13,626 bases of DNA, from positions 1-13,626 of the forward strand of contig CAJUID010000053.1 in assembly GCA_910585905.1 (NCBI GenBank), given 5' to 3'. Source of the DNA: an uncultured Lachnospiraceae bacterium. Lineage in GTDB: Bacteria > Bacillota > Clostridia > Lachnospirales > Lachnospiraceae. The position numbers were made by a program, and so were the translations under genes. Below the pieces are notes generated by a model. The model was given only the letters and a program-made list of their open reading frames with translations. It was not told where the DNA came from and searched no databases. Numbering within the stretch: position 1 is the first letter of the stretch; each line of letters opens with the position of its first letter. Below, piece by piece: positions 13,530 through 13,626 of this stretch.

Positions 13530-13626
13530 TTACTTTTTCACAAATCATCATCTTTTTCCATTCTTCCCTACATTTGACTTTCCCCATTTTTTATGAAGAG
13601 ATACTCTGCAGTTATCCATAACACAT
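13530..13626. other. AT-rich edge region without a visible gene
   Basis: I see no coding frame, hairpin or promoter of note between the MATE promoter and the window edge. The sequence is pyrimidine-rich on the plus strand. Confidence 0.6.

Noticed and set aside
13338..13626. Known metabolite riboswitch upstream of the MATE gene (some MATE genes are guanidine- or other ligand-controlled)
   Set aside because: The leader is short and I cannot recognise the conserved loops of any riboswitch class. The visible elements fit attenuation better.
1..13626. CRISPR arrays, tRNA, rRNA, integrases or transposases
   Set aside because: No regularly spaced repeats, cloverleaf sequence, rRNA segment or recombinase/transposase motifs were seen on either strand.

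Overview
The window looks like chromosomal DNA of a low-to-mid GC Gram-positive bacterium of the class Clostridia, most likely family Lachnospiraceae. The basis is a Veg-family gene, a short SEC-C protein of a type I associate with that family, strong AGGAGG-type Shine-Dalgarno sites, SigA-type promoters and several TTG or GTG starts. The genus is not determinable from what I can see, and no mobile-element gene, CRISPR array, tRNA or rRNA is visible.

Layout from left to right. Bases 1-150 hold hairpins and a 13-base direct repeat, followed by a minus-strand DEDDh 3'-5' exonuclease gene (ends at 138). An AT-rich spacer with helically phased T-tracts leads to an extended -10 promoter and the plus-strand veg gene (1220-1459), closed by a hairpin terminator that also serves the converging minus-strand operon.

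Bases 1571-6222, minus strand, form a signalling operon. In transcription order it encodes a SEC-C zinc-motif protein, a soluble PAS histidine kinase, a receiver/HD-GYP response regulator, and a CheA-like protein that keeps the Hpt and ATPase domains but lacks the CheW-docking domain. A near-consensus promoter (TTGACC-N17-TATAAT) sits directly upstream. The products have no membrane segments, so this looks like a cytoplasmic phosphotransfer circuit with a (possibly altered) cyclic-di-GMP phosphodiesterase-type output. No motility or chemotaxis genes are present. It is the least conventional part of the window.

Bases 6356-8563, minus strand, are glf (UDP-galactopyranose mutase), lrgA and lrgB, probably co-transcribed. 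The shared theme is the cell envelope, with LrgAB-type export or pyruvate transport.

Bases 8698-11845, plus strand, are a copper-resistance operon: a CsoR-type Cu(I) sensor and a P1B-type copper ATPase. A palindromic candidate operator fills the spacer of the csoR promoter. A CopZ-like metallochaperone domain is fused to the C-terminus of the ATPase, yet it retains its own strong ribosome-binding site and ATG. Copper would release CsoR and induce both genes.

Bases 11955-13529, minus strand, are a MATE-family efflux transporter with a consensus promoter and a leader of about 155 nt. The leader holds a terminator-like hairpin, a competing antiterminator pairing and a 25-codon upstream reading frame, which suggests transcription attenuation.
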